In this document: positions 1 to 7,937 of the stretch, piece by piece
Layout of the letters: each line of letters starts with the position of its first letter
How positions within the stretch are numbered: the stretch's first letter is position 1
NCBI GenBank assembly: GCA_038247175.1
Contig: JBBRVD010000006.1
Span: forward strand, 1-52,049
DNA length: 52,049 bases
Direction of reading: 5' to 3'
Source of the DNA: CAISIP01 sp038247175
GTDB taxonomy: Bacteria > Pseudomonadota > Gammaproteobacteria > Burkholderiales > Burkholderiaceae_C
Made by a program: the position numbers and the translations under genes
The notes under the pieces: generated by a model
The model's database searches: none
What the model was told of the DNA's origin: nothing
Seen by the model: only the letters and a program-made list of their open reading frames with translations

Positions 1-1
1 C

Positions 2-478
2 CGCCCGGGCGACGAAGCACAGCATCTGGCCTTCCTGTCGCAGCTCGACCCCGAGGACGTGCGCATGCGGGTGTTCTACAGCCGGCGCAGTATCGAACCG
101 AGCGAGCTGGCCCGGCTGACCCAGATCGACTACGAACGCGAGATCGCCTTCATCGCCGAAACCACCGGGCCTGACGGCAGTACTCAAACGCTGGCCGTAG
201 CGCGGGCGGTATCCGACCCGGACAACATCAGCGCGGAGTTCGGCATCGTCGTTCGATCGGATATCAAGGGCCAGGGACTGGGTCGACTGATGATGGACAA
301 GCTGATTCGGACCTTGCGCGCGCAGGGCACGCAGCGCCTGGTGGCCACGGTATTGCAGGACAACAAGCGGATGCTGGCTCTGCAGCGCGATCTCGGCTTT
401 GTCGAGGTGCGAGACCAATCCGGCGACGGCACACGCGCGATTGCGCTGGACCTGCAGCGCGTTGACTCCCAAGCCTGA
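2..478 (+). CDS. C-terminal part of Pat/YfiQ-like protein acetyltransferase (GNAT domain), partial
   Basis: The reading frame is open from the window edge, so the start lies outside. The visible 158 residues match the end of the large proteins that fuse an ADP-forming acyl-CoA-synthetase-like region to a C-terminal GNAT domain (Pat/YfiQ family), which acetylate lysines of metabolic enzymes such as acetyl-CoA synthetase. The segment before the GNAT core (SQLDPEDVRMR, RLTQIDYEREIAFIA) is typical of that fusion, and the acetyl-CoA pyrophosphate-binding signature appears as GQGLGRLMMDKL. A free-standing GNAT is less likely because the frame continues upstream without a start. The exact target protein is unknown. 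Confidence 0.7.
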   Translation, partial: RPGDEAQHLAFLSQLDPEDVRMRVFYSRRSIEPSELARLTQIDYEREIAFIAETTGPDGSTQTLAVARAVSDPDNISAEFGIVVRSDIKGQGLGRLMMDKLIRTLRAQGTQRLVATVLQDNKRMLALQRDLGFVEVRDQSGDGTRAIALDLQRVDSQA

Positions 479-598
479 CCCGGTGACGCGACCGGCACAG
501 GGCGCCGAACCCGGGTATGGCGGCGATGGCGGGGACTCCTTATCGACGCTGGGCAGCAACCGCACCGAGAGCGTGACCCGATAGCCCCTGCAATAGCC

Positions 599-778
599 TT
601 GATCCTGGTCGCCCTGCAACTGCTTTTCACCTATGCTCCTGCCATGCGGCAAGTTTTGCGAACCACCCTCCTGGACGCCCGGTCCTGGTCGCAGATCGTC
701 CTGTTGGGAATGACCCAGTACCTGGTGTTGGAGACCGAGCAATGGATATTGCGCCGCATCGGCGTGCGGAGCCTGTGA
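599..778 (+). pseudogene. C-terminal remnant of a cation-transporting P-type ATPase
   Basis: Read in the frame of the upstream GNAT gene, this stretch encodes LILVALQLLFTYAPAM, then LDARSWSQIVLLG and LVLETEQWILRR. These match the last two membrane helices and terminal basic tail of Ca2+/Mg2+-type P-type ATPases (cation ATPase C-terminal domain). Nothing resembling the phosphorylation (DKTGT) or ATP-binding domains is present; the frame runs back only to the GNAT stop at 478. An ATG at 644 could start a 44-residue product but has no clear ribosome binding site. The stop directly abuts the next start codon. I read it as a deletion relic. The preceding 120 bases hold nothing recognisable. Confidence 0.5.
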
Positions 779-1327
779 ATGGGGCTGCGTGAACGCCTGC
801 GCGCAGTGGTGCCGACCCGCGCGCAAATTCTCGACAACCGCTGGCTGCGCTGGCTCGGCCCGGTGCTGCGGCGTCCCCGGCTGTGGCGCTGGTCGCGCCG
901 TGGCGTGGCGCTGGGTGTGGCACTGGGTATCTTTTTCGGCCTGCTGATCCCGGTGGCCCAGATTCCACTGTCCGTCGGTGCGGCAGTGCTGCTGCGTGCC
1001 AACGTGCCAGCCGCAGCAGTCAGCACGCTGGTCACCAACCCGCTCACCTTCGGGCCCTTGTATTACGCGGCCTACAAGCTGGGGCACTGGATCACCGGCG
1101 CGCCGGAGAAGGCCGAGCCCAATGGCGTGACCGCGCGGGAACTGCAAGCGGCTGGATTGCCAAAGGAGGAAGTCCGCCTGTGGCAACGCATGACCTCGGT
1201 CGGCAAGCCGCTGCTGCTGGGCCTGGCCATCATAGCGACGCTGATGGGCCTGCTGTCGTATTCGCTGATCGCACTGACCTGGCTCGGCTGGACCTGGTTC
1301 AAGCGCCGCAAGCGACGCCTGCCGTGA
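779..1327 (+). CDS. DUF2062 family membrane protein
   Basis: A 182-residue protein of the DUF2062 family. It has a basic N-terminus (about residues 1-40, many Arg and Trp), a first hydrophobic segment at about 41-60 (GVALGVALGIFFGLLIPVAQ), the family-typical VSTLVTNPLTFGPLYYAAYKLG stretch at about 80-100 and a C-terminal helix followed by a Lys/Arg-rich tail. The function of the family is unknown; members are small inner-membrane proteins, often near lipid or competence genes. The start ATG immediately follows the stop of the ATPase relic. No operon partner is evident. Confidence 0.75.
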   Translation: MGLRERLRAVVPTRAQILDNRWLRWLGPVLRRPRLWRWSRRGVALGVALGIFFGLLIPVAQIPLSVGAAVLLRANVPAAAVSTLVTNPLTFGPLYYAAYKLGHWITGAPEKAEPNGVTARELQAAGLPKEEVRLWQRMTSVGKPLLLGLAIIATLMGLLSYSLIALTWLGWTWFKRRKRRLP

Positions 1328-1421
1328 AGGCTTGTGGTCCCGACAGTTCCTGCCCTTGCGCGCCAACACGACCTGGCAGGTCATCGACAGAGTTCGGCTG
1401 CGCAAAGACACTGGTCTTGCC

Positions 1422-1703
1422 ATGGCATCGGTCGTGGCAAAAGCCACTGAAAGGACCCGTACCACGCCCTCGACCGACCTCCTCCCCCTGGCCATCGCCC
1501 TGCTGATCGGCATCCCCGCCGTCGGTTCCTGTATCGGCATCGGCCTGGCCAGCATGAAGCTGCTCGAATGCGTGGCCAGGCAGCCGGAAATGGCGCCTGA
1601 ACTGCAGACCAGGTACTTTCTGGCGGTCGGCGTGACTGACGGCGCATTCATCATCGCCACCGGCATCGGACTGTGGTTTGCGACCGCCAACCCGCTCCAG
1701 TGA
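1422..1703 (+). CDS. Orphan F0F1 ATP synthase subunit c homologue
   Basis: A 93-residue two-helix proteolipid. Helix 1 contains the glycine-rich face (GSCIGIGLAS, about residues 35-44), the polar loop has the conserved ARQPE (52-56), and helix 2 carries an acidic residue, Asp73 in VTDGAFII, at the position of the essential ion-binding carboxylate. It resembles betaproteobacterial AtpE but has an extra hydrophilic N-terminus of about 18 residues. No other ATP synthase subunit is nearby. The ATG at 1422 was chosen because the upstream in-frame extension is not c-subunit-like; the ribosome binding site is poor. It could be a paralogue, a stray copy or a decaying gene. Family membership is clear; function is not. 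Confidence 0.65.
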   Translation: MASVVAKATERTRTTPSTDLLPLAIALLIGIPAVGSCIGIGLASMKLLECVARQPEMAPELQTRYFLAVGVTDGAFIIATGIGLWFATANPLQ

Positions 1704-1817
1704 TCCAGCCTCTGGCGGCCACCCTGCCGCAATAACGATGAATAACGGCGCACGCCAGGCGCTGGTGCACCTGCGCTTAGACTTGTCCGGGCACAACGCG
1801 CAACGTCAACAAGAACA

Positions 1818-2996
1818 ATGGAACGCACCTGGGCACGAATCGGCTGGTGGTATGCACTGGGCGTGCTTGCGGCCGCGCAACTGGGCAAGATGTCGGCGCT
1901 GGCGCCGCTGATCACGATCGAGCTGGCACTCGGCCTGACCTTGGCCGGCGTGCTGATCTCGCTGCTGGAGATCGGCGGCGCGACACTGGGTTTTGCCGCT
2001 GGCCTGTTCGTGGACCGGCTCGGTGTACGGCGGGTGCTGTTGACCGGTATCGGCTGCTTCGTTGTCGCCGGACTGGGTCAATCGCTGGCCTCTTCGGTCG
2101 CAGCCTTGTTCGGTCTGCGCCTGCTCGAAAGCCTGGCCTACCTGTGTGTCGTCGTCGCAGCGCCGCTGTTGATATTCCGTACCGCACCGCCAGGCAAACA
2201 GGGCGTCGCACTGGCACTGTGGAGCAGCTTCGTGCCAGTCGGCTTTGCGCTTGGCGCCATCACATCGGGCTGGATCGCCGAGTCTGCATCGTGGCGCGCC
2301 GCCACGCTGGCCTGGGCGCTGCTGGCGGCACTGATGTGGCTGGTGTCGTCCCGGATGGCGTTCGCGCACTCCGCTGCCAGGGGGGCGCAACGCCGCCTGT
2401 CGGTTCCGCGCTGGCCGATCTGGGCACTGACACTGGCGTTCGGCTGTTACGCCAGTTTCGCAGTCGGTCTGATCGCGTTGCTACCCACCTTTCTGGTCGA
2501 GCAAGCCGCAGCGACGCCGCGGCAGGCCGGACTGATCAGCGGCCTGGCCGCGTTCATCTCGGTCCTCGGCGTCCTGATCGCGGCCTGGTTGCGCCATCGT
2601 GGCGGCGACCGCATGGGCTGGATCGTGGTGGCGATCGTCGTGCCGGCGGCGTTGCTGTTCGCGGTGTTCGCGGATGGCGCCAGCGTCTGGCGCGTGGCCC
2701 TGCTGATGCTGGTGCTCAATACCGTCTCCGGCATCTACTCGGGGCTGGCCTTCGCGCTGCTGCCGGCGCTGGCCCGCTCGGACGACGAAATGGCAGTGGC
2801 CAACGGCCTGACGCTGCAACTGGGCGCCACCGGTTCCTTGCTCGGCCCACCGATGTTCGCCGCCTGCGTCGAGCGCTGGGGCTGGAGCGGCGCGGCCACG
2901 GCCGGTGCGGTGGTCTCGGCCGCCTGCCTGGTACTGATGCAATGGGCACGTGCCGACGACAACGGCCCGGCGCCATCGCTGCGGACGCCAGCCTGA
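1818..2996 (+). CDS. MFS transporter (CynX/NimT-like)
   Basis: A 392-residue major facilitator superfamily carrier with about twelve hydrophobic segments. The signature loop between helices 2 and 3 is present as GLFVDRLGVRRVLLTG (about residues 66-81). The overall arrangement, with a short cytoplasmic centre and Gly/Ala-rich helices, resembles the CynX/NimT group of small-anion or drug carriers, but no substrate can be assigned. It is monocistronic in appearance, followed by a truncated hypA. Confidence applies to the superfamily only. Confidence 0.8.
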   Translation: MERTWARIGWWYALGVLAAAQLGKMSALAPLITIELALGLTLAGVLISLLEIGGATLGFAAGLFVDRLGVRRVLLTGIGCFVVAGLGQSLASSVAALFGLRLLESLAYLCVVVAAPLLIFRTAPPGKQGVALALWSSFVPVGFALGAITSGWIAESASWRAATLAWALLAALMWLVSSRMAFAHSAARGAQRRLSVPRWPIWALTLAFGCYASFAVGLIALLPTFLVEQAAATPRQAGLISGLAAFISVLGVLIAAWLRHRGGDRMGWIVVAIVVPAALLFAVFADGASVWRVALLMLVLNTVSGIYSGLAFALLPALARSDDEMAVANGLTLQLGATGSLLGPPMFAACVERWGWSGAATAGAVVSAACLVLMQWARADDNGPAPSLRTPA

Positions 2997-3109
2997 ACCG
3001 CCGATCGGACCTGCTCCGGCGGGATACCATGGCCTGTGCCACCAGGGTCCGGCGTTTGGCCACTGGCGGTCGGCCTGCCTCGGCACGGAGCCCGCTACCG
3101 TGGCGAACC

Positions 3110-3319
3110 ATGCATGAACTAAGCCTGGCCCGTGAAGTCGAGGGCCAGGTCGCGGCGGCCGCCCGGCGCGATGGCTTTCACCGCGTTGGCCAATTGCGGC
3201 TGGAGGTGGGCGCCCTGGCCGGCGTCGAGGTCGATGCCTTGCGCTCATTGCGCGTGATCGACCTGCTGGTGCACGACGACCGGAACGCCGTCTGCAGCGG
3301 ATCGCACCGAAATCGGTGA
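3110..3319 (+). pseudogene. Truncated hypA (hydrogenase nickel-insertion protein), relic
   Basis: The first 45 residues match HypA/HybF strongly: MHELSLAREVEGQVAAAARR, then RVGQLRLEVGALAGVEVDAL. The nickel-ligand N-terminus Met1-His2-Glu3 is intact. After residue 46 the similarity stops, and a short unrelated tail ends at a TGA. The zinc-binding half with its two CxxC motifs, needed for nickel delivery to [NiFe]-hydrogenase, is missing; the product would be 69 residues instead of about 113. No hydrogenase or other hyp genes occur in the window. It is best read as a deletion relic. Confidence 0.6.
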
Positions 3320-3335
3320 AGGTCCGATGGTAGCC

Positions 3336-3356
3336 CCTGTCCTCCTTACGGACAGG
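3336..3356. terminator. Possible hairpin between convergent genes
   Basis: CCTGTCC (3336-3342) and GGACAGG (3350-3356) form a perfect 7-bp stem with a 7-base loop. It lies between the end of the hypA relic on the plus strand and the stop codon of the secreted protein gene on the minus strand. There is no T-run on either side, so rho-independent termination is uncertain. Confidence 0.3.
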
Positions 3357-4026
3357 CCCTGAGGCGCTGTGCCGTCGCCTGGTAGGACTGCGGCGAATCG
3401 ATCTGCCGGTTGGCCGCGACGATGCCGTCCTGCAATTGCCGCAGCAAGGGGTTGAGCACGGCGTCCACGCGGCCACGCAAGCCGTCGTTGAGCTCGTGTG
3501 CGGAGGCAAACACGTATGGCTCGCCCAGCCGCGCGCGCAACACCGGCTCGAGCAAACGCGCACCCGCGCGCAGGTGGTTGCGCCAGACGGCGACATGTTC
3601 CTGCTCATGCTCGTCGACGATGGCACGCCTGCAGCCATTGCCGGCGAGCTCGCGCGCGAGGTAGACGGTCAACCCGGTGACGGAAATCGTCACGTCCAGC
3701 GAGGGCACGGCGCAGACACGGCCATCGGCATGGGCCAGCATCGCCGCACGCACGGCATACCGGGCACCGGCCTGCGCCTGCGTCAAACCGTAGACCTGGT
3801 GGTAGGGACCGGACGACTGCCGCGACAGGTTCTTCAGTTCTTCCAGGCTGCGCGTGTTGTCGCGTGCCAGCACGGCATCCTCGAACGTCACGCCGATGCG
3901 GGCCTGCGACACCATGGCCTGGCAGGACTGCGCAAAGCCGGATGCGTCAGCCCGTGCCGTGGACGGGCACACGGCGCCGACCAGGGCCAGGGCGGCCGCA
4001 CAGAAATTGGACATACTCCGAGGCAT
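3346..4026 (-). CDS. Secreted protein with HEQEH metal-site motif, unknown function
   Basis: A 226-residue protein beginning MPRSMSNFCAAALALVGA with a signal peptide ending near residue 26 (ARADA), so probably periplasmic. The most telling motif is VDEHEQEHVAVWRNHL (about residues 138-152), an HExxH zinc-ligand pattern (H140, E141, H144) as in DUF922-like and other small zincin-like proteins. Several cysteines (about 35, 105, 132) could form disulfides. A second ATG lies at 4014. It diverges from the enolase-superfamily gene at 4096. Proteolytic activity is inferred only from the motif; it may be a non-peptidase metal protein. Confidence 0.6.
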   Translation of the reverse strand: MPRSMSNFCAAALALVGAVCPSTARADASGFAQSCQAMVSQARIGVTFEDAVLARDNTRSLEELKNLSRQSSGPYHQVYGLTQAQAGARYAVRAAMLAHADGRVCAVPSLDVTISVTGLTVYLARELAGNGCRRAIVDEHEQEHVAVWRNHLRAGARLLEPVLRARLGEPYVFASAHELNDGLRGRVDAVLNPLLRQLQDGIVAANRQIDSPQSYQATAQRLRACP

Positions 4027-4095
4027 TGACTGCGAGTTTCCCATTTCCCGACCAATTTGCGGGCCGCGCGCTGCGATGCCCGACCTTCCTGCACC

Positions 4096-5190
4096 ATGAA
4101 AATTACCCAGATCGACATCATCGAATCCGTCATGCCGTTCACCGACGGCGGATCCGGCAGCGGCATCATGCCCACGCGCTGGAATACGCTGGACGCGGTT
4201 TTCGTGCGGTTGCAGACCGACACCGGCATCGTCGGCTGGGGCGAGTGTTTCGCCTACTCCTGCCGCAGTGCGGTGGCGGCCGCGGCGCGCGACATGGTCG
4301 CTCCACTGGTGCTGGGCCGCGAACTGGCGGCTACACCGGAGGTACTGAATCTCGAAATCCAGCGCAAGCTGCATCTCTTCGGCCGCTACGGCATCGCGAT
4401 GTTCGCGATCTCCGGGTTCGACATCGCATTGTGGGACATCGCGGCCAAGGCGCAGCACAAGCCGCTACACGCGTTGCTCGGACCGGCGCTGCGCGACGCG
4501 GTTGCGGCCTATGCCAGCCTGGTGCGCTACGGTGAATCGGCTCTGGTGGACACCTATTGCCGCCAGGCGCTGGCCCAGGGGTATCGCAACATCAAACTGC
4601 ATGAGATCGATCCGCAGGTGATACGCGCCAGTCGCCAGGCGTGCGGACCGGGCATCGGCATCTCGGTCGACGTGAACTGCGCCTGGACGCCGCAGCAGGC
4701 GCAGGCACAGCTGGCGACGATGCAGGAGATCGACGCGGCCTGGCTGGAAGAGCCGGTGTTCCCGCCCGAGGACCTGCCGTCGCTGGCGGCGCTGAACCGC
4801 CAGTTTCCGCTGGGTGCCGGCGAGAACGCCTGTACCCGTCATGAATTCGCCCGCTTCCTTGCTGCCGACGCAGTGACCTATCTGCAACCGTCCGTGACCA
4901 AGGTTGGCGGCGTGACCGAATTCATCGCCGTAGCCCGACTGGCGCAGGCACACGGCAAGGCGGTCATGCCGCATTCACCGTACTTCGGTGCCGGTTACTT
5001 CACCACGCTGCAGCTGCTGGCGTGCCTGCACGGCGAGCCTTTGTTCGAACACCTCTATGTGCAGCTCGACGCCGACGTGGCACTGGGCGGCACGCCACTG
5101 CCCTCGGGCGGCATAGTTGCGATACCGCAACGGCCAGGGCACGGGTTCGAGCCGGATATGGCACTACTGGAGCGATACCGGGCGGGTTGA
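4096..5190 (+). CDS. Mandelate racemase/muconate-lactonizing enzyme family protein
   Basis: A 364-residue enolase-superfamily enzyme, a full-length two-domain member. The N-terminal capping domain has the flexible loop (GIMPTRWNTLDAVFVRL, about 24-39). In the barrel, a KxH pair (Lys167, His169 in IKLHE) is on strand 2; metal ligands are Asp192 (VDVN), Glu219 (LEEPV) and Glu243 (GAGEN); His293 (MPHSPYFGAG) is the usual base on strand 7. The Asp that normally pairs with that His is Ser266 (LQPSVTKVGG). Such enzymes abstract the alpha-proton of a carboxylate, usually sugar acids, for dehydration or racemisation. The substrate is unknown. ATG at 4096 starts the conserved MKITQI. Confidence 0.8.
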   Translation: MKITQIDIIESVMPFTDGGSGSGIMPTRWNTLDAVFVRLQTDTGIVGWGECFAYSCRSAVAAAARDMVAPLVLGRELAATPEVLNLEIQRKLHLFGRYGIAMFAISGFDIALWDIAAKAQHKPLHALLGPALRDAVAAYASLVRYGESALVDTYCRQALAQGYRNIKLHEIDPQVIRASRQACGPGIGISVDVNCAWTPQQAQAQLATMQEIDAAWLEEPVFPPEDLPSLAALNRQFPLGAGENACTRHEFARFLAADAVTYLQPSVTKVGGVTEFIAVARLAQAHGKAVMPHSPYFGAGYFTTLQLLACLHGEPLFEHLYVQLDADVALGGTPLPSGGIVAIPQRPGHGFEPDMALLERYRAG

Positions 5191-5253
5191 TCCGGTTCGG
5201 GCAGCGCCGTGCCGCCAAACTGCACATGGCCAACATAAGGGGGAGCCACCCGC

Positions 5254-6462
5254 TCAGCGGCCGTACAGCCAAGGCAGATCAAGCAGCCGCGCGCCCAGCA
5301 ACGACAGCGCCCTGTCGCGGCCCCAGCGTACAACGCCCCTGGCATGAAACACCTGCCCGTTGCGCCGCGCGCGTTGTTGCACCCGGCGATTGCGCTGCCA
5401 GCGCAGGCGCGCGAAATCGGCCAGCGCCGATGCGACGGGCCGGCGCTGATCGGCCAGCATCTGGGCGACGGCCAGCGCATCCTCGATCGCCATGCCGGCG
5501 CCCTGGGCCAGGTAGGGCCGCATCGGATGCGCGGCGTCGCCGAGCAATGCAACTCGCCCGCGTGCATGTTCACCCGGCCCCGCCATCGGCGCGCGGTCGC
5601 ACAGGATCCACATCCGCCAGGCCGATACCGCATCGATCAGAGCCTGCAGCGGTGGTGCCACCGTGCCCAGCGCCTGCAGCAGCTGTGCCGGGGACGCCTG
5701 CTGGTTCCAGTTCGCCAGCTGGCCCGGTGTGGCGTTGGCGGCGCGCAGCCAGTCGGGCGCACCATGCACCACCACCACAAGATTGAGCGCATCGCCGCCG
5801 CACACCGGGTACTGCACCACATGCTGACGCGGACCGAGCCATACCGTCACCTGCTGGCTGCGCAAAGCGGCAGGCAGGTCGGATTGCTGCAGCAAGGCCC
5901 GGTAGGCCAGGTGACCGGTCGGTTGCGGATCACCGTCGTCCAGCAACTGCTGGCGCACGGGACTCCACAGGCCATCGGCGCCCAGCAGCGCATCGGCTTG
6001 CAGAATGCGTCCGCCCACCAAAGACACACGGACGCCCGCGTCGGGCGACTGCTGGAACGACGCCAATTCGCAACCGAGCTCCAGCGGCACCCCGCCCCGC
6101 ATGTGCAACGCATCGAGCAGCAACCGATGCAGGTCCGAACGATGGACGGTGGCATAGGGTGCCCCGTACCGTCGTCGTACCGCATCGCCCAAGGGCAGCA
6201 CGCCCAACTCCTGGCCGCTGACCGCACTGCGTACCTGCAGACAATCGGGGAATGCCGCCAGCTGCGCCAGCGCCCGCTCCAGTCCCCAGCCATGCAGGAT
6301 GCGCGTGACATTGGGCCCGACCTGCACCCCTGCTCCGACCTCTGCGAACTCCGCAGCACGCTCGATGACCCGCACGGACCGCCCCGTCTGGGCGCATGCC
6401 AATGCAGCGGCCAGGCCCGCGATTCCGCCTCCGGCGACAAGCACCTGCTGGTCTGTAGTCAT
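5254..6462 (-). CDS. FAD-dependent aromatic hydroxylase (salicylate / 3-hydroxybenzoate 6-hydroxylase-like)
   Basis: A 402-residue group A flavoprotein monooxygenase. The dinucleotide-binding motif is VLVAGGGIAGLAAALA (about residues 7-22), the DG motif is LGADGLWSPVR, and the second FAD motif is LLGDAAHPMRPYLAQGAG with the adjacent AIEDA. These enzymes hydroxylate phenolic acids using NAD(P)H and O2. The best family guess is 3-hydroxybenzoate 6-hydroxylase or salicylate hydroxylase, but the window has no ring-cleavage genes to confirm it. An alternative ATG lies at 6471. It follows a small membrane protein gene on the same strand by about 20 bases, so the two probably form one unit. Confidence 0.8.
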   Translation of the reverse strand: MTTDQQVLVAGGGIAGLAAALACAQTGRSVRVIERAAEFAEVGAGVQVGPNVTRILHGWGLERALAQLAAFPDCLQVRSAVSGQELGVLPLGDAVRRRYGAPYATVHRSDLHRLLLDALHMRGGVPLELGCELASFQQSPDAGVRVSLVGGRILQADALLGADGLWSPVRQQLLDDGDPQPTGHLAYRALLQQSDLPAALRSQQVTVWLGPRQHVVQYPVCGGDALNLVVVVHGAPDWLRAANATPGQLANWNQQASPAQLLQALGTVAPPLQALIDAVSAWRMWILCDRAPMAGPGEHARGRVALLGDAAHPMRPYLAQGAGMAIEDALAVAQMLADQRRPVASALADFARLRWQRNRRVQQRARRNGQVFHARGVVRWGRDRALSLLGARLLDLPWLYGR

Positions 6463-6482
6463 GTGCGGCATGGTACGGTGAT

Positions 6483-6929
6483 TCAGGCCCGGGTCGACTT
6501 GGCCGCCGTCTGCGCAGGTCCGTTCGCTGCAACCCCTTGCAAGGCCGACTGACGCACGCCTAGCACCTGCAGCGCTGCGAAAGACGTCACAGCGACCCCA
6601 TGCAGCAGCAGGTAGATCACGCCCCAGCCGGTCAACCCGAAGGGACCGACGCCGATCAGACCGACACACGCGACACCCCAGGCAAGATTGCCCATGATGA
6701 TCAGCCACACGGCGGCGGCAGGAATCGGCCTGCGCGTCCCGACCCAGCTGGCAAAGGCGCCGTAACACAGCAAAAAGACACCGGTCGCCATCAGCAGGGA
6801 CGAAGGCAGGCCGGTGAGCGATGCAAGCCAGGCCGTGACAGCCACCTGGGGTACGCCGCTCGCCAAGACCGACGCGGCATCCAGCAACAGCACAGAGCGC
6901 AGGAACTGCGGGGAAAGCAAGACGGACAT
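6483..6929 (-). CDS. Small four-helix membrane protein, unknown
   Basis: A 148-residue protein with about four hydrophobic helices and a short polar C-terminus. The ATG at 6929 was preferred to the upstream in-frame ATG at 6941 because GGAG sits seven bases before it. It resembles small integral membrane proteins that commonly lie divergent from XRE/MmyB-type regulators, as here (regulator start at 7038), so that regulator may control it; this is inference. No catalytic motif is visible. Confidence 0.6.
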   Translation of the reverse strand: MSVLLSPQFLRSVLLLDAASVLASGVPQVAVTAWLASLTGLPSSLLMATGVFLLCYGAFASWVGTRRPIPAAAVWLIIMGNLAWGVACVGLIGVGPFGLTGWGVIYLLLHGVAVTSFAALQVLGVRQSALQGVAANGPAQTAAKSTRA

Positions 6930-7037
6930 GGAAAGCTCCATTGAATGATGAGGTCCGCATGATTGCGTCAACCTGACCGCCAGTCGATTACCTCCCAGGT
7001 CATGGATGTTCGCCGCGTTGCGGCTTACCATCGCGCC

Positions 7038-7865
7038 ATGACCCTGCAGATACAGCCTCAGGCCGGCCCACACACCGCCTCGCCGGTACCGTTCGGACAC
7101 CACCTGCGCAGCTGGCGACAGCGCCGGCGACTGAGTCAGCTCGACTTGGCGCAGGAAGCCGACGTATCGACCCGTCACCTGAGTTTTGTCGAGACCGGCC
7201 GCGCCGAACCCAGCCGCGAGATGGTGCTGCGGCTGGCCGAGCGACTGCAGATTCCGCTGCGCGAACGCAACACGCTGCTGATTGCAGCGGGTTATGCGCC
7301 AATGTACCGTGAGCGCCCGCTGGACCACCCGGCTCTGGCGAGCGCGCGTGCTGCCGTGGAGTTGCTGCTCAAGGGGCACGAACCGTATCCTGCGCTGGCG
7401 CTGGACCGCTACTACAACGTGGTGACAGCCAACCGCGCGGTGGCGCTGTTTCTGCATGGGCTGCCCGACGCGTTGCTGCGTCCGCCGATGAACGTGCTGC
7501 GCATCTGCCTGCATCCCCAAGGCCTGGCGCCACGCATCGAGAATCTCCACCAATGGCGCACCCACCTGCTCGAACGCCTGCGCCAGCAGATCACTGCCAC
7601 CGCCGATCCGCAACTGCAGGCGTTGCTCGACGAATGCGCAGCCTACCCGGCGCAGGAGCTGTCCGACGCCCCCCACCTCGCTGGCGAACATCTTGGCGTG
7701 TTGATGCCGTTTCGCCTGCGTACCCGCCACGGCGTACTCAGCTTCATCAGCACGCTCACGATTTTCGGCAGCGCGCACGACGTGACGCTGCAGGAGTTGA
7801 TGATCGAGTCGTCGTTTCCGGCCGATGCGTTGACCGCGGACATCTTGCGGCAGACCCTGGACTGA
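7038..7865 (+). CDS. XRE-family regulator with MmyB-like ligand-binding domain
   Basis: A 275-residue regulator. Residues about 18-75 form a helix-turn-helix of the Xre/Cro type (LSQLDLAQEADVSTRHLSF, then RAEPSREMVLRLAERL). The remainder matches the MmyB-like ligand-binding domain (LLIAAGYAPMYRERPLD, LDRYYNVVTANRAV, the C-terminal TLTIFGSAHDVTLQELMIES). In known members this domain binds a hydrophobic ligand such as a fatty acid. It is divergent from the membrane-protein/monooxygenase pair and convergent with the racemase-TRAP unit. The probable target is the divergent pair. Confidence 0.85.
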   Translation: MTLQIQPQAGPHTASPVPFGHHLRSWRQRRRLSQLDLAQEADVSTRHLSFVETGRAEPSREMVLRLAERLQIPLRERNTLLIAAGYAPMYRERPLDHPALASARAAVELLLKGHEPYPALALDRYYNVVTANRAVALFLHGLPDALLRPPMNVLRICLHPQGLAPRIENLHQWRTHLLERLRQQITATADPQLQALLDECAAYPAQELSDAPHLAGEHLGVLMPFRLRTRHGVLSFISTLTIFGSAHDVTLQELMIESSFPADALTADILRQTLD

Positions 7866-7937
7866 CCCAGCGAGTCACCCGCGGCCCAGCCGATCTGCGG
7901 CACTCGACGACGGCCCCTGCCACGGGTCACAGTTCCA

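Noticed and set aside
1847..3319. 490-codon frame overlapping the MFS gene and hypA
   Set aside because: Only its last 69 codons (from 3110) match HypA; the rest is a shadow of the MFS gene in another frame.
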